The position numbers and the translations under genes were made by a program. Below are positions 47,445 through 56,296 of a DNA stretch of 64,000 nt, piece after piece (positions within the stretch are counted from its first letter, which is position 1; the number at the start of each line of letters is the position of its first letter). This DNA is from Ramlibacter humi. GTDB lineage: Bacteria; Pseudomonadota; Gammaproteobacteria; Burkholderiales; Burkholderiaceae_C. The stretch is taken from NCBI RefSeq assembly GCF_004681975.1, contig NZ_SMLK01000002.1, positions 310,001 through 374,000 on the forward strand, written 5' to 3'. The notes under the pieces were generated by a model. That model did no database searches. It saw only the letters and a program-made list of their open reading frames with translations, and was not told where the DNA came from.

Positions 47445-49535
47445 ATGGCGCGCACTATAGGAACGAACTTGAGCGCCGCCATCGGCATTCCCCCTAGCGT
47501 CATCGGCCCGCAACGAATCCTTGGTGCGTGCCCCCACGACTGCCCGGACACCTGTGCGCTCGTCACCACCGTCGTCGACGGCGTGGCCACTCGCGTGCAG
47601 GGAAACCCTGACCACCAGCCGACCGACGGCGTGCTGTGCGCGAAGGTCTCGCGCTATCCCGAACGCACCTACCACCCCGACCGCCTGCTGCACCCGCTGC
47701 GCCGCGTGGGGCCCAAAGGCTCGGGCCGCTTCGAGCGGGTGAGCTGGGACGAGGCCCTCGACGACATCGCGGACCGCCTGAAGCCCATCGCCGCGCGCGA
47801 CCCGCAAGGCATCCTGCCTTACAGCTACTGCGGCACCATGGGCCTGGTGCAGGGCGAAGGCATGGCCATGCGTTTCTTCCACCGGCTGGGCGCCACGCTC
47901 CTGGACCGCACCATCTGCGCCAGCGCGGGTGCCGCGGGCCTGGTGCACACGCTGGGCGCGAAGGTCGGCATGAAGGTGGAGTTCTTCGCCGAAGCGAAGC
48001 TGATCCTGATCTGGGGCAGCAACTCCATCACGAGCAACCTGCATTTCTGGCGGCTGGCGCAGGAAGCCAAGCGGCAGGGCGCGAAACTGGTGTGCATCGA
48101 CCCGCGCCGCACCGAGACCGCGGAGAAGTGCCACGAGCACCTGCAGATCCTGCCCGGCACCGACGCCGCGCTTGCCTTTGCGCTGATGCACGAGCTGGTA
48201 GCCAACGACTGGCTGGACCACGACTACCTGGCGCGGCACACGCTGGGGTGGGACGCGCTGCGCGAACGCGCGCTGCGCTGGACCCCCGAGCGCGCGGCGG
48301 CCGTTTGCGGCATCGACGCGCAGCGCATCCGCGACCTGGCGCGCGACTACGGCACCATCCGGCCGGCGGCCATCCGCCTCAACTACGGCGTGCAGCGCGT
48401 GCGCGGCGGCGGCAACGCCACGCGTGCCGTCGCCAGCCTTCCCGCGCTGGTGGGTGCGTGGCGGCATCGTGCCGGCGGCGTGCTGCTTTCCAGCTCGGGC
48501 TGGTCCACCGCCGACCGTGCCGCGACGCAGCGTCCCGACCTACTGGCCGGCCGCTCGCCGCGCGTCATCAACATGAGCACCATCGGCGACGACCTGCTGC
48601 GCGAGGCTTCGCCTTCGTTCGGGCCGAAGGTCGAAGCGGTCGTCGTCTACAACAGCAACCCAGTGGCGGTGGCGCCGGACTCGTCGAAAGTCGTGCGCGG
48701 CTTCGCGCGCGAAGACCTGTTCACCGTGGTGCTGGAGCAGTTCCACACCGACACCGTGGACTACGCCGACTACGTGCTGCCCGCCACCACGCAGCTGGAA
48801 CACTGGGACCTGCACACGGCCTATGGCCATACCGACGTGCTGCTCAACCGCCCGGCCATCGCACCAGTGGGCGAGGCGCGCACGAACACGCAGGTGTTCC
48901 GCGAGCTGGCCACGCGCATGGGGTTCACCGATCCTTGCTTCGGCGACAGCGACGAAGCGATGTGCCGCCAGGCCTGCGGCGACCGCATCGATTTCCAGCA
49001 ACTGCTGGACCGCGGCTACACCGCGCTGCCCGTGCCGGACGCGCCTTTCGCGGAAGGACGATTCCCCACCGCTTCGGGCAAGTGCGAGTTCTTCAGCGCC
49101 ACGCTGGCGAAGCAGGGGCTGGACGGCCTGCCGGACCATCTGCCCAACTACGAGAGCCTGGGCTCGTCGCCGCAATACCCGCTGGCGATGATCTCCCCGC
49201 CGGCGCGCAACTTCCTCAATTCCACCTTTGTCAACCTGCAAAGCCTGCGCGACATCGAGCGCGAGCCGGTGCTGGAGATTCACCCCGACGACGCGGCGCC
49301 GCGCGGCATCGCCACGGGCGCGGTGGTGCGCGTGTTCAACGAGCGTGGCGAATACCACTGCAAGGCCGAGGTCAGCGCCCGCGCGCGGCCCGGCGTGGTC
49401 AACGGGCTGGGCATCTGGTGGCGCAAGTTCGGCCTGGCCGGCACCAACGTCAACGAGCTCACCAGCCAGCGTCTGACGGACATGGGCAACGGCCCGGTGT
49501 TCTACGACTGTCTGGTGGACGTGCGGGCGGCGTGA
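47445..49535 (+). CDS. molybdopterin-dependent oxidoreductase with N-terminal 4Fe-4S cluster
   Basis: A 696-residue DMSO-reductase-superfamily enzyme. It has a 4Fe-4S motif CPHDCPDTC (Cys29, 33, 37) with VLCAKV (Cys65), then FERVSWDEALDDIADRLKPI, YSYCGTMGLVQGEGMAMRF, LILIWGSNSITSNLHFW, IDPRRTETAEKCHEHLQILPGTDAALA, VVVYNSNPVAVAPDSSKVVRGF and the molydopterin-binding C-terminal domain (REPVLEIHPDDAAPRGIATGAVVRVFNERGEY). No twin-arginine signal is present, so it is cytoplasmic. The substrate is not clear. ATG 47445 is used; the TTG at 47469 is possible, since an ACTATAGG promoter-like stretch lies between. GTGA joins it to the next gene. Confidence 0.85.
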   Translation: MARTIGTNLSAAIGIPPSVIGPQRILGACPHDCPDTCALVTTVVDGVATRVQGNPDHQPTDGVLCAKVSRYPERTYHPDRLLHPLRRVGPKGSGRFERVSWDEALDDIADRLKPIAARDPQGILPYSYCGTMGLVQGEGMAMRFFHRLGATLLDRTICASAGAAGLVHTLGAKVGMKVEFFAEAKLILIWGSNSITSNLHFWRLAQEAKRQGAKLVCIDPRRTETAEKCHEHLQILPGTDAALAFALMHELVANDWLDHDYLARHTLGWDALRERALRWTPERAAAVCGIDAQRIRDLARDYGTIRPAAIRLNYGVQRVRGGGNATRAVASLPALVGAWRHRAGGVLLSSSGWSTADRAATQRPDLLAGRSPRVINMSTIGDDLLREASPSFGPKVEAVVVYNSNPVAVAPDSSKVVRGFAREDLFTVVLEQFHTDTVDYADYVLPATTQLEHWDLHTAYGHTDVLLNRPAIAPVGEARTNTQVFRELATRMGFTDPCFGDSDEAMCRQACGDRIDFQQLLDRGYTALPVPDAPFAEGRFPTASGKCEFFSATLAKQGLDGLPDHLPNYESLGSSPQYPLAMISPPARNFLNSTFVNLQSLRDIEREPVLEIHPDDAAPRGIATGAVVRVFNERGEYHCKAEVSARARPGVVNGLGIWWRKFGLAGTNVNELTSQRLTDMGNGPVFYDCLVDVRAA

Positions 49536-50635
49536 AGAAAGGCGGGTGGGTGGTGGCATCGGGGCTGGGAGCGATCGCGCTGGCGTTGTCGCTCCTGTGC
49601 CTGACCGGATGCTCGAACCTGGGCTACTACTGGCAATCGGCCACGGGGCACCTGCGCGTGATGCAGGCCAGCAAGCCGGTGGACGAATGGCTGCAGGACC
49701 AGGCCGCGTCGCCCAAGTTGAAGGAAAGGCTGGCGCTCAGCCAGCGCATCCGCGCGTTCGCGTCCAGCGAACTGCACCTGCCCGACAACCCCAGCTACCG
49801 CCGCTACGCCGACCTGCACCGCAACGCGGTGATCTGGAACGTGGTGGCCGCGCCCGAGTTCTCGCTCAAGCTCAAGACCTGGTGCTTCCCCGTCACCGGT
49901 TGCGTGGGGTACCGCGGCTACTACGACGAGAGCGATGCCAAGGCCGAAGCCGCGGAACTGCGCCAGGAAGGCTACGAAGCCGCCACCTACCCGGTGCCCG
50001 CGTACTCCACGCTCGGCTGGATGAACTGGGCCGGCGGCGACCCGCTGCTGAACACCTTCATCGGCTACCCCGAAGGCGAACTCGCGCGCCTGATCTTCCA
50101 CGAGCTGGCGCACCAGGTGGTGTACGCCAAGGACGACACCGTGTTCAACGAGTCGTTCGCCACCGCGGTGGAAAGGCTGGGCGTGCAGCGCTGGCTGCTC
50201 ACGCGCGCCAGCGAGGAGGCGCGCATCGACTATGCCAGCTACGACGCGCGGCGCAACCAGTTCCGCGCGCTCACGCGCGGCACGCGCGACCGCCTGCAGG
50301 CGGTCTACGAAGACAAGTCGCTCACCGGTGCGCAGCGCCGCGAGCGCAAGGAGCAGGTGCTGGCGCAGTTCCGCGCCGACTACGTGAAGCTGCGCGACAG
50401 CTGGGGCATCGACCCGGCGCGCCTGCGCGGCTACAACGAGTGGGTGGCCGGCGCGAACAACGCCTCGTTCGGCGCGCAGGCCGCGTACGACGACCTGGTG
50501 CCGGGCTTCGAGGGGCTGTTCGCCTCGCTCGGCGGCGACTGGGTGCGCTTCTATGATGAGGCGAAGCGCCTGGCGAAGCTGCCCAAGGAAGAACGCCACC
50601 AGTACCTGAAAGACAAGGAGAAAGCCCGTGCCTGA
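49532..50635 (+). CDS. aminopeptidase-family lipoprotein (HExxH metallopeptidase)
   Basis: A 367-residue protein of the Pfam Aminopep family (putative aminopeptidase). It has a lipobox LLCLTGCSNLGYYWQSATGHLRVMQASKPVDE (Cys about 27), LKLKTWCFPVTGCVGYRGYYDE, GWMNWAGGDPLLNTFIGY, then LARLIFHELAHQVVYAKDDTVFNESFATAVE (His about 190 HELAH with the third ligand in NESFA). The zinc set is complete. It probably faces the periplasm on a lipid anchor. It begins with GTG overlapping the preceding stop (GTGA), and its end overlaps the next gene by eight bases. Confidence 0.86.
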   Translation: MKKGGWVVASGLGAIALALSLLCLTGCSNLGYYWQSATGHLRVMQASKPVDEWLQDQAASPKLKERLALSQRIRAFASSELHLPDNPSYRRYADLHRNAVIWNVVAAPEFSLKLKTWCFPVTGCVGYRGYYDESDAKAEAAELRQEGYEAATYPVPAYSTLGWMNWAGGDPLLNTFIGYPEGELARLIFHELAHQVVYAKDDTVFNESFATAVERLGVQRWLLTRASEEARIDYASYDARRNQFRALTRGTRDRLQAVYEDKSLTGAQRRERKEQVLAQFRADYVKLRDSWGIDPARLRGYNEWVAGANNASFGAQAAYDDLVPGFEGLFASLGGDWVRFYDEAKRLAKLPKEERHQYLKDKEKARA

Positions 50636-51050
50636 CATCCACATCGAACGTGAGCACCAGCTGGGCCTGCCCAAGGCGCGCGAACTCGCCTTCCGCTGGG
50701 CGGAGACCGCCGAACAAAAGCTGGACATGGAGTGCACGTACGAGGAAGGCAAGGCGGAAGACCTGGTCAGCTTCACCCGTTCGGGCGTGAACGGCGAGCT
50801 GCGCGTCACCAAGGACCGCTTCGAGCTGCACGCCCGCCTGGGCTTCCTGCTGGGGGCGTTCAAGGACCGCATCGAGACCGAGATCACGAACAACCTGGAC
50901 GAGCTGCTGGGCCACGGCGACCCGCTGCAGGCTTTCGACGACGGCGTGGCGAAGCACTCGAAGAAGGCGGCGCACAAGCCGGCGAAGGCGCCCGCCAGAG
51001 GCGCGGCCAAGGCGCCGGCCAAATCGGCGGCGAAAGCGAAGAAGGCGTGA
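50628..51050 (+). CDS. PHA-granule-region-type protein with histone-like tail
   Basis: A 140-residue protein. Residues 1-98 match the polyhydroxyalkanoic-acid-system (PHA_gran_rgn) family: MPDIHIEREHQLGLPKARELAFRWAETAEQKL, YEEGKAEDLVSFTRSGVNGELRVTKDRFELHARLGFLLGAFKDRIETEI. Residues 105-140 are a lysine/alanine/proline-rich tail (KKAAHKPAKAPARG, then KAPAKSAAKAKKA) like histone H1 and the PhaF tail, which suggests nucleic-acid contact. It starts with GTG at 50628 after AAGGAG. It overlaps the genes on both sides by a few bases, so it is part of a four-gene coupled unit. Confidence 0.82.
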   Translation: MPDIHIEREHQLGLPKARELAFRWAETAEQKLDMECTYEEGKAEDLVSFTRSGVNGELRVTKDRFELHARLGFLLGAFKDRIETEITNNLDELLGHGDPLQAFDDGVAKHSKKAAHKPAKAPARGAAKAPAKSAAKAKKA

Positions 51051-52252
51051 GCGGGCCTGCCGCGTCCGGGCCGCTGGCCGGCCTGAAGGTCCTGGAACTG
51101 GGCCAGCTGATCGCCGGCCCGTTCGCCGCCAAGACGCTGGCCGACTTCGGCGCCGACGTGGTGAAGGTCGAGCCTCCCGGCGTGGGCGACCCGCTGCGCC
51201 GCTGGCGGCTGCTGAAGGACGGCACCTCGGTGTGGTGGCAGGTGCAGTCGCGCAACAAGCGTTCCATCGCGCTGGACCTGCGCCAGCCGCAGGCGCAGGA
51301 CATCGTGCGCAAACTGGCGGCCGAAGCCGACGTGCTGATCGAGAACTTCCGCCCCGGCGCCCTGGAGGGCTGGGGCCTGGGCCCAAAGCAACTGCTGGGA
51401 TCGAACCCGCGCCTGGTGATGCTGCGCATCAGCGGCTACGGCCAGACCGGCCCCTACCGCGACCGCCCGGGCTTTGGCGTGGTGGCCGAAGCGATGGGCG
51501 GCCTGCGCCACCTGACGGCGGAGCCGGGCCGAGTGCCGGTGCGCGTGGGCGTGTCCATCGGCGACACGCTGGCTTCGCTGCACGGCGTCATCGGCATCCT
51601 GATGGCGCTCCACGAACGCCAGCGCAGCGGCCAGGGGCAGGTGATCGACGTCGCGCTGTACGAAGCGGTGTTCAACTGCATGGAAAGCCTGCTGCCCGAG
51701 TACAGCGCGTTCGGCGCCGTGCGCGAAGCGGCCGGCAGTGCGCTGCCCGGCATCGCGCCGACCAACGCTTACCGCTGCAGCGACGGCGGCTACGTGCTGG
51801 TGGCCGGCAACGGCGACAGCATCTTCAAGCGGCTGATGGCCGCCATCGGGCGCGCGGACCTGGCCAACGATCCGGCGCTGGCCTCGAACGAAGGCCGCGT
51901 GAAGCGCGTGCAGGAACTGGACGCCGCCATCGGCGGCTGGGCCGCGCAGCGCGCCGTCACCGAAGCTCTCGCCGTGCTGGACACCGCCGAAGTGCCGGCG
52001 GGGCGCATCTACACCGTGGCCGACATCGCGGCCGACCCGCACTACCGCGCGCGCGGCATGCTGCAGGAAGTGGCGATGGACGACGGCAGCAGGATCGCCG
52101 TGCCGGGCATCGTGCCCAAGCTGTCGCGCACGCCGGGCGGCCAGCACCGCAACGCGCCGGCGCTGGGGCAGGACACGGATGCGGTGCTGAAGGAGATCGG
52201 CCTCACGCCGCGGCAGATCGCGGCGCTGAGGGAGAAAGGCGTGATCGCCTAG
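51047..52252 (+). CDS. CaiB/BaiF-family CoA transferase
   Basis: A 401-residue class III CoA transferase. Segments are LAGLKVLELGQLIAGPFAAKTLADFGADVVKVEPPGVGD, QSRNKRSIALDLRQPQAQ, DVLIENFRPGALEGWGLGPKQL, RISGYGQTGPYRDRPGFG, VRVGVSIGDTLASLHGVIG and GRIYTVADIAADPHYRARGML. The catalytic aspartate expected near GVSIGDT (about 169) is present. It moves CoA between carboxylates, so a link to fatty, aromatic or C4-C5 acid use is likely, but the acid is unknown. It starts with GTG overlapping the previous stop. Confidence 0.88.
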   Translation: MSGPAASGPLAGLKVLELGQLIAGPFAAKTLADFGADVVKVEPPGVGDPLRRWRLLKDGTSVWWQVQSRNKRSIALDLRQPQAQDIVRKLAAEADVLIENFRPGALEGWGLGPKQLLGSNPRLVMLRISGYGQTGPYRDRPGFGVVAEAMGGLRHLTAEPGRVPVRVGVSIGDTLASLHGVIGILMALHERQRSGQGQVIDVALYEAVFNCMESLLPEYSAFGAVREAAGSALPGIAPTNAYRCSDGGYVLVAGNGDSIFKRLMAAIGRADLANDPALASNEGRVKRVQELDAAIGGWAAQRAVTEALAVLDTAEVPAGRIYTVADIAADPHYRARGMLQEVAMDDGSRIAVPGIVPKLSRTPGGQHRNAPALGQDTDAVLKEIGLTPRQIAALREKGVIA

Positions 52253-52259
52253 CGGCGGC

Positions 52260-52514
52260 TCAACTCAGGGACTTGATCAGGTCCACGTACTGCTGCATGG
52301 CGTCGTCGGACGAAGTGCCCTTCATGCCGTTCCACGCGTCCCACTTGGCGCGGCCCACCATGTCGCCGAAGCCGGGTTTCTTCTCGGTGTTGTCACCCGT
52401 GGTGGCCTGCTTGTACAGCGCGTAGATCTTCAGCAAGGTGGTGTTGTCCGGGCGCTCGCTCAGTTTCTTGGAGTTGGCGACGGCGGCTTCGAAATCGGCT
52501 TTGAGGTCGGACAC
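52260..52514 (-). CDS. acyl-CoA-binding protein
   Basis: An 84-residue ACBP. LKADFEAAVANSKKLSERPDNTTLLKIYALYKQATTGDN has the YKQAT signature at 34-38, and PGFGDMVGRAKWDAWNGMKGTSSDDAMQQYVDLIK has KWDAW at 57-61. It binds medium- and long-chain acyl-CoA in the cytoplasm and buffers or delivers it to acyltransferases. It is convergent with the CoA transferase and divergent from the wax synthase gene 93 bases away, a neat placement for a substrate carrier of that enzyme. Confidence 0.93.
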   Translation of the reverse strand: MSDLKADFEAAVANSKKLSERPDNTTLLKIYALYKQATTGDNTEKKPGFGDMVGRAKWDAWNGMKGTSSDDAMQQYVDLIKSLS

Positions 52515-52606
52515 GGGTGGGCTCCTTGCGGGAAAGTTCGCGGTATCTTAAGCGCGGGCCCGCGCCCACAATAGGGACCTTCGTCCAACCACGGGACTCC
52601 CAACGC

Positions 52607-54133
52607 ATGGTCACCCGAATCGTCCGCCAGCTCGATCCCCAGGCCGCCACCGCTGCCGCGAAGCGCGCCACCGGCCGCGTGGTGCGCGACGCCTCGCGCG
52701 TGGCCAGCGGCGTGCTGGGCCTGGCCGGCGAGCGCATGACCAAGGTGGACACGGCCTGGCTGCGCATGGACTCCGACGTCAACCAGATGATGATCATCGG
52801 CGTCTGGACCCTGCGGCCCCGCGTGTCGTACGAGCAGCTGTGCAAGCGCGTGGACGAAAGGCTCCTGAAGTACCCGCGCTTCCGCCAGCGCGTGTTCGAA
52901 GACGCCGCGGGCGCCAACTGGGTGGACGTGCCGGGCCTCGACGTGCACCAGATGGTGGTGCGCGAGACGCTCAAGTCGCGCAAGGGCGGCGAACAGGCCG
53001 CGCTGCAGGACCGCGTGGGCGAACTGGCGATGGAACCGCTGGACCGCAAGCGGCCGCTGTGGCAGATCCACCTGGTCGAGGACTACGACGGCGGCAGCGC
53101 GCTCATCTTCCGCATCCACCACTGCATCGCCGACGGCATCGCGCTGATCTCGGTGACCATGTCGCTGGTGGACGGCGGCAACCCGCCGCCCGAGCGCAAG
53201 CGCCGCGCGGCGCCGCAGGGCGCGGAAGACTGGATCGCCGAGACCTTGGTCAAGCCGCTGACCGACATCACCGTGAAGGCGCTCGACGCCGCTGGTGGCG
53301 GCGCCGTGAAGTCGCTGCAGATGCTGCGCGACCCGCAGGCCGGCATGAGCGGCTCGATGGAGATCGCGCGCCTGGCCTACCAGGTGCTCAGCGACGGCGC
53401 GGCGATGGCGCTGATGCCGGACGATTCGAAGACCCGGCTGAAAGGCCGGCCGGGTGGCAAGAAGCGAGTGGCCTGGTGCGAGCCGCTGCCGCTGGAGGAA
53501 GTGAAGGCGGTGGGCAAGGCGCTCAACTGCTCGGTCAACGACGTGCTGCTGTCCTGCGTGGCGGGCGCCATCGGCGAGTACCTGCGCGCGCAGGGCGACG
53601 ACGTGAAAGGGCAGGAGATCCGCGCCATGGTGCCGGTGAACCTGCGGCCGCTGGACCAGGCCTGGAAACTGGGCAACCGTTTCGGCCTGGTGCCGCTGGT
53701 GCTGCCCATCGGCATCGAAAACCCGATCGAGCGAGTGTACGAAGTGCGCCGGCGCATGGGCCAGCTGAAAGGCAGCACGCAGCCCATCCTGGCCTTCGGC
53801 GTGCTCACGCTGGCGGGCCTGCTGGTGAAGCCGGCGCAGGACGCCATCATGGCCATGTTCGGCAACAAGACCACGGCGGTGATGACCAACGTGCCGGGCC
53901 CGCGCGAGAAGCTGAAGCTGCTGGGGGCGACGCTGGAGCAGTCGATGTTCTGGGTGCCGCAGTCCGGCAACATCGGCCTGGGCGTGTCCATCCTCAGTTA
54001 CGGCGGCGGCGTGCAGTTCGGCGTCATCACCGACACCGCGCTGTGCCCGCAACCGCAGGCCATCATCGACGAGTTCGAGCCCGAATTCGCCAAGCTGTCG
54101 CTGGTGACGCTGATGCTGCCGTGGGGCGACTGA
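52607..54133 (+). CDS. wax ester synthase / diacylglycerol acyltransferase (WS/DGAT)
   Basis: A 508-residue WS/DGAT of the Acinetobacter AtfA class. It has the active-site motif HHCIADG (171-177), the upstream MEPLDRKRPLWQIHLVEDYDGGSALIF, the ND motif region (NCSVNDVLLSCVAGAIGEYL), RAMVPVNLRPLDQAWKLGNRFGLVPLVLPIG and the C-terminal MTNVPGPREKLKLLGATLEQSMFWVPQSGNIGLGVSILSYGG. It esterifies acyl-CoA with a fatty alcohol or diacylglycerol to make wax ester or triacylglycerol. The ATG at 52607 is preceded by GGGACTCC. It shares the block with ACBP, phasin and a fatty alcohol-forming reductase. Confidence 0.94.
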   Translation: MVTRIVRQLDPQAATAAAKRATGRVVRDASRVASGVLGLAGERMTKVDTAWLRMDSDVNQMMIIGVWTLRPRVSYEQLCKRVDERLLKYPRFRQRVFEDAAGANWVDVPGLDVHQMVVRETLKSRKGGEQAALQDRVGELAMEPLDRKRPLWQIHLVEDYDGGSALIFRIHHCIADGIALISVTMSLVDGGNPPPERKRRAAPQGAEDWIAETLVKPLTDITVKALDAAGGGAVKSLQMLRDPQAGMSGSMEIARLAYQVLSDGAAMALMPDDSKTRLKGRPGGKKRVAWCEPLPLEEVKAVGKALNCSVNDVLLSCVAGAIGEYLRAQGDDVKGQEIRAMVPVNLRPLDQAWKLGNRFGLVPLVLPIGIENPIERVYEVRRRMGQLKGSTQPILAFGVLTLAGLLVKPAQDAIMAMFGNKTTAVMTNVPGPREKLKLLGATLEQSMFWVPQSGNIGLGVSILSYGGGVQFGVITDTALCPQPQAIIDEFEPEFAKLSLVTLMLPWGD

Positions 54134-54139
54134 CGAGCT

Positions 54140-54607
54140 TCAGCCTTCGGCCGAGTTGACCGGCATGTCCCCCAGCCGGAAGTTGGCGAATTCTTCCTCG
54201 TAGGCGATCGCCAGCTCGTCCTTCTTCTTTGCCCCGAGCACCTTGCCGGCCAGCTGGAAGATGGCGTGTTCCTCGTCCTCGAGGTGGTGGAACACCTTGT
54301 GGTGCAGCTTCCTGAAGTGCGCCAGCCAGCCGGGCGACGACATTTCCAGCTTGGTCAGCTCGTCCACCATCTCGTCCATCTCGTGGTGCTCGGCCATGCC
54401 GTGCCGGGCCTGGGCCATCGATTCGTCGTGCTCGATCAGCGGCAGGTAGAAGCAGCGCTCCTCGGCCGCCGCGTGCGCAGCCAGTTCGTGCTTGAGCTGG
54501 TTGAAGAGGTTGCGGCGCTCGGTGGATGCGCCCTCGGTCTGCAGGATTTGCGTGGCCAGGGCGCGCTGGGTGTCGTGCGACAGGCGCAGGGCTTCGAAGA
54601 TGTTCAT
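54140..54607 (-). CDS. hemerythrin-domain protein
   Basis: A 155-residue four-helix protein: MNIFEALRLSHDTQR (His11), LFNQLKHELAAHAAAEERCFYLPLIEH, RHGMAEHHEMDEMVDEL and LHHKVFHHLEDEEHAIFQLAGKVLG give a set of histidines and acids spaced for a diiron site. Such proteins bind oxygen, iron or nitric oxide, or repair iron centres. A role in this lipid block is not evident. The ATG at 54607 is the only reasonable start. It converges with the wax synthase gene, six bases apart. Confidence 0.87.
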   Translation of the reverse strand: MNIFEALRLSHDTQRALATQILQTEGASTERRNLFNQLKHELAAHAAAEERCFYLPLIEHDESMAQARHGMAEHHEMDEMVDELTKLEMSSPGWLAHFRKLHHKVFHHLEDEEHAIFQLAGKVLGAKKKDELAIAYEEEFANFRLGDMPVNSAEG

Positions 54608-54678
54608 GCGCGGCAGTCTGGGCGAGCCGCCTCGCGAAAGCTGTAGGCGCAGGCCCCGCCCGCAAGCCCAGCGGTGGC

Positions 54679-55452
54679 CTACTCCTGCAGTTCCGCCTGG
54701 GCCAGCGCCACGTCCAGCCGCTCGGAAGCATCCATCGGCTCGACGGCCGCGGCGCGCTCGTACAGTTCGGTGGCATCGGCGAGCTTGGCCTCGCCTTCCA
54801 GCATCACCAGCCCGTTGGCGTACTCGATCAGGCCGATGGCCGACTGCGGGTGCAGCTTCAGCGCTTCCTGGAACAGCTTCAGGCCGGTCTGCTTCCTCGC
54901 GCCGTAGGTCATGCCGCCGATCAGCGCGCCGACCTTGTCGATGACCTCGGCATGAAACGAGGCCAGCGCGATGTGCGCATCGGCATGGCGCGGATTGAGC
55001 TTGATCGCCTTTTCCAGCGAATCCTTCACCTTGCCGCCCAGCCCCTGCGCCAGCGCCTTGGCCACGCTGATGGCCTGGCTGTAGCGCCCCAGCGCGTAGC
55101 CGTGCAGGTGCCAGGCCGCGGCGTTCTGCGGGTCGCGCAGCGCATGGGCTTCCGCCCGCCGGGCGACTTCGACGAACAGCTCCTGCCGCGCCTTTTCCTT
55201 CTTCTCGAGGTAGGTGGCGTAGATGCAGACCGCCTTGTTGGCGGCGTTCAGGCCCGCGCCGCCGGCCTGCAGCCCGGCTTCCATCGCCTGCTGGAACTCG
55301 CCGCGGTGGAAGTGCGTCCAGGCTTGCAACACCGCCGGATCCTTCGGCAGCGGCTCGGCGTCGCCCGCATGCAGCCGCGCCCAGCGCGCCTGCACGTCGG
55401 CCGGCGAGTAGTCGAACTCGCCGGCGTGCGGGAACGGTGCCCACTTGGCCAC
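54679..55452 (-). CDS. TPR-repeat protein
   Basis: A 257-residue soluble all-helical protein with three or four tetratricopeptide-like repeats. LQAWTHFHRGEFQQAMEAGLQAGGAGLNAANKAV (about 50-85), AWHLHGYALGRYSQAISVAKALAQGL, DSLEKAIKLNPRHADAHIALASFHAEVI and LFQEALKLHPQSAIGLIEYANGLVML are visible. It is likely an adaptor. The start is GTG at 55452 with AGGAG about ten bases upstream. It follows the TetR gene by 20 bases, so they probably form one transcript. Confidence 0.78.
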   Translation of the reverse strand: MAKWAPFPHAGEFDYSPADVQARWARLHAGDAEPLPKDPAVLQAWTHFHRGEFQQAMEAGLQAGGAGLNAANKAVCIYATYLEKKEKARQELFVEVARRAEAHALRDPQNAAAWHLHGYALGRYSQAISVAKALAQGLGGKVKDSLEKAIKLNPRHADAHIALASFHAEVIDKVGALIGGMTYGARKQTGLKLFQEALKLHPQSAIGLIEYANGLVMLEGEAKLADATELYERAAAVEPMDASERLDVALAQAELQE

Positions 55453-55472
55453 GTTGTCTTGTCTCCTGTGCT

Positions 55473-56144
55473 CTACGGCTCTTGCGGTCCCGGCGATGAG
55501 TACGCGCTCACCAGTCCGAGCAGGTGCATGCGCTGGCCGTGTTCGAGATAGGGTACCAGCAGATTGAGCACGTGGTGGGCTCCGCGCAGCAAAGCGGCCT
55601 GCGCGCTTTCGGGTTCCAGCGCACGCCGCGGGTCGCGCACGTACTCGTAGCTCAACCAATAGGTCAGCACCACCACCATGCTGGTGGCGGTGGGCTCCAG
55701 TTCGCGCGAATCGATGCTGACCGAGCCGGCGCGGCTCATGCCATCGAGCAGCGCGCGCACCGCGCGGGTCTTGTTCTTCAACACCCACTGGAAGTGCGTT
55801 TCCAGCCGGCGGTTCTTCGACAGCAGGTCGTTCAGGTCGCGGTACAGGAAGCGGTACTGCCAGATCAGCTCGAACAGCGTGTGCATGAAGAACCAGGCGT
55901 CCTCCACGTCGCGCACGCCGTCGGCGGCATTCAGCAGTTCGGACAGCGCGCGCTCGTAGCGGTCGAACAGCGCGTTGATCAGTTCGTCCTTGGCCGGGTA
56001 GTGGTAATACAGGTTCCCCGGGCTGATGCCCAATTCCGCCGAAATGAGCGTGGTGGACACGTTCGGCTCGCCGAACCGGTTGAACAGGTCCAGCGTGACT
56101 TCCAGGATGCGTTCGGCTGTGCGCCGCGGAGCCTTCTTCGCCAT
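55473..56144 (-). CDS. TetR/AcrR-family regulator of the lipid block
   Basis: A 223-residue TetR protein. The helix-turn-helix is in AERILEVTLDLFNRFGEPNVSTTLISAELGISPGNLYYHYPAKDELINALFDRYERAL (about 10-66), and the C-terminal ligand domain is helical with FFMHTLFELIWQYRFLYRDLNDLL. It resembles regulators of fatty-acid or PHA genes (acyl-CoA or fatty-acid sensing), but the ligand is not known. It is followed by the TPR gene and preceded by the phasin gene's terminator. It is the natural candidate to control the wax genes. Confidence 0.88.
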   Translation of the reverse strand: MAKKAPRRTAERILEVTLDLFNRFGEPNVSTTLISAELGISPGNLYYHYPAKDELINALFDRYERALSELLNAADGVRDVEDAWFFMHTLFELIWQYRFLYRDLNDLLSKNRRLETHFQWVLKNKTRAVRALLDGMSRAGSVSIDSRELEPTATSMVVVLTYWLSYEYVRDPRRALEPESAQAALLRGAHHVLNLLVPYLEHGQRMHLLGLVSAYSSPGPQEP

Positions 56145-56251
56145 GGTGTCAGGCCGCGCGCGGCGGCTCGTTCTTCTTGCTCGTCCTCATGGTGGGCAGT
56201 GTAGGTTCGCGCGCGGGGCGCGGCTGCTGCGTTGCAGCAAGGACGCCCATG

Positions 56252-56272
56252 AAAAAGCCGCCCGAAGGCGGC
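56252..56272 (-). terminator. rho-independent terminator after the phasin gene
   Basis: On the minus strand GCCGCC, TTCG, GGCGGC is followed by TTTTTC. The 6-bp UUCG-capped stem lies 25-45 bases after the phasin stop. Confidence 0.88.
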
Positions 56273-56296
56273 CCGTTGCGCGGAAGCGCCGCGGCT

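Noticed and set aside
24931-47455. A shared CGGATGGCGCGCAC sequence upstream of the DUF2339 gene and the molybdopterin oxidoreductase
   Set aside because: Only the first copy belongs to a palindrome; a 14-base GC-rich match in 64 kb of such DNA may be chance, and the genes are unrelated.
47445-49535. Assignment of the molybdopterin enzyme as formate dehydrogenase
   Set aside because: The 4Fe-4S and cofactor domains are clear, but no partner subunits or substrate-specific residues support formate over other substrates.
54140-55452. Linking the hemerythrin and TPR genes to wax synthesis
   Set aside because: They lie within the lipid block, but neither has lipid-related motifs and the position alone is weak evidence.
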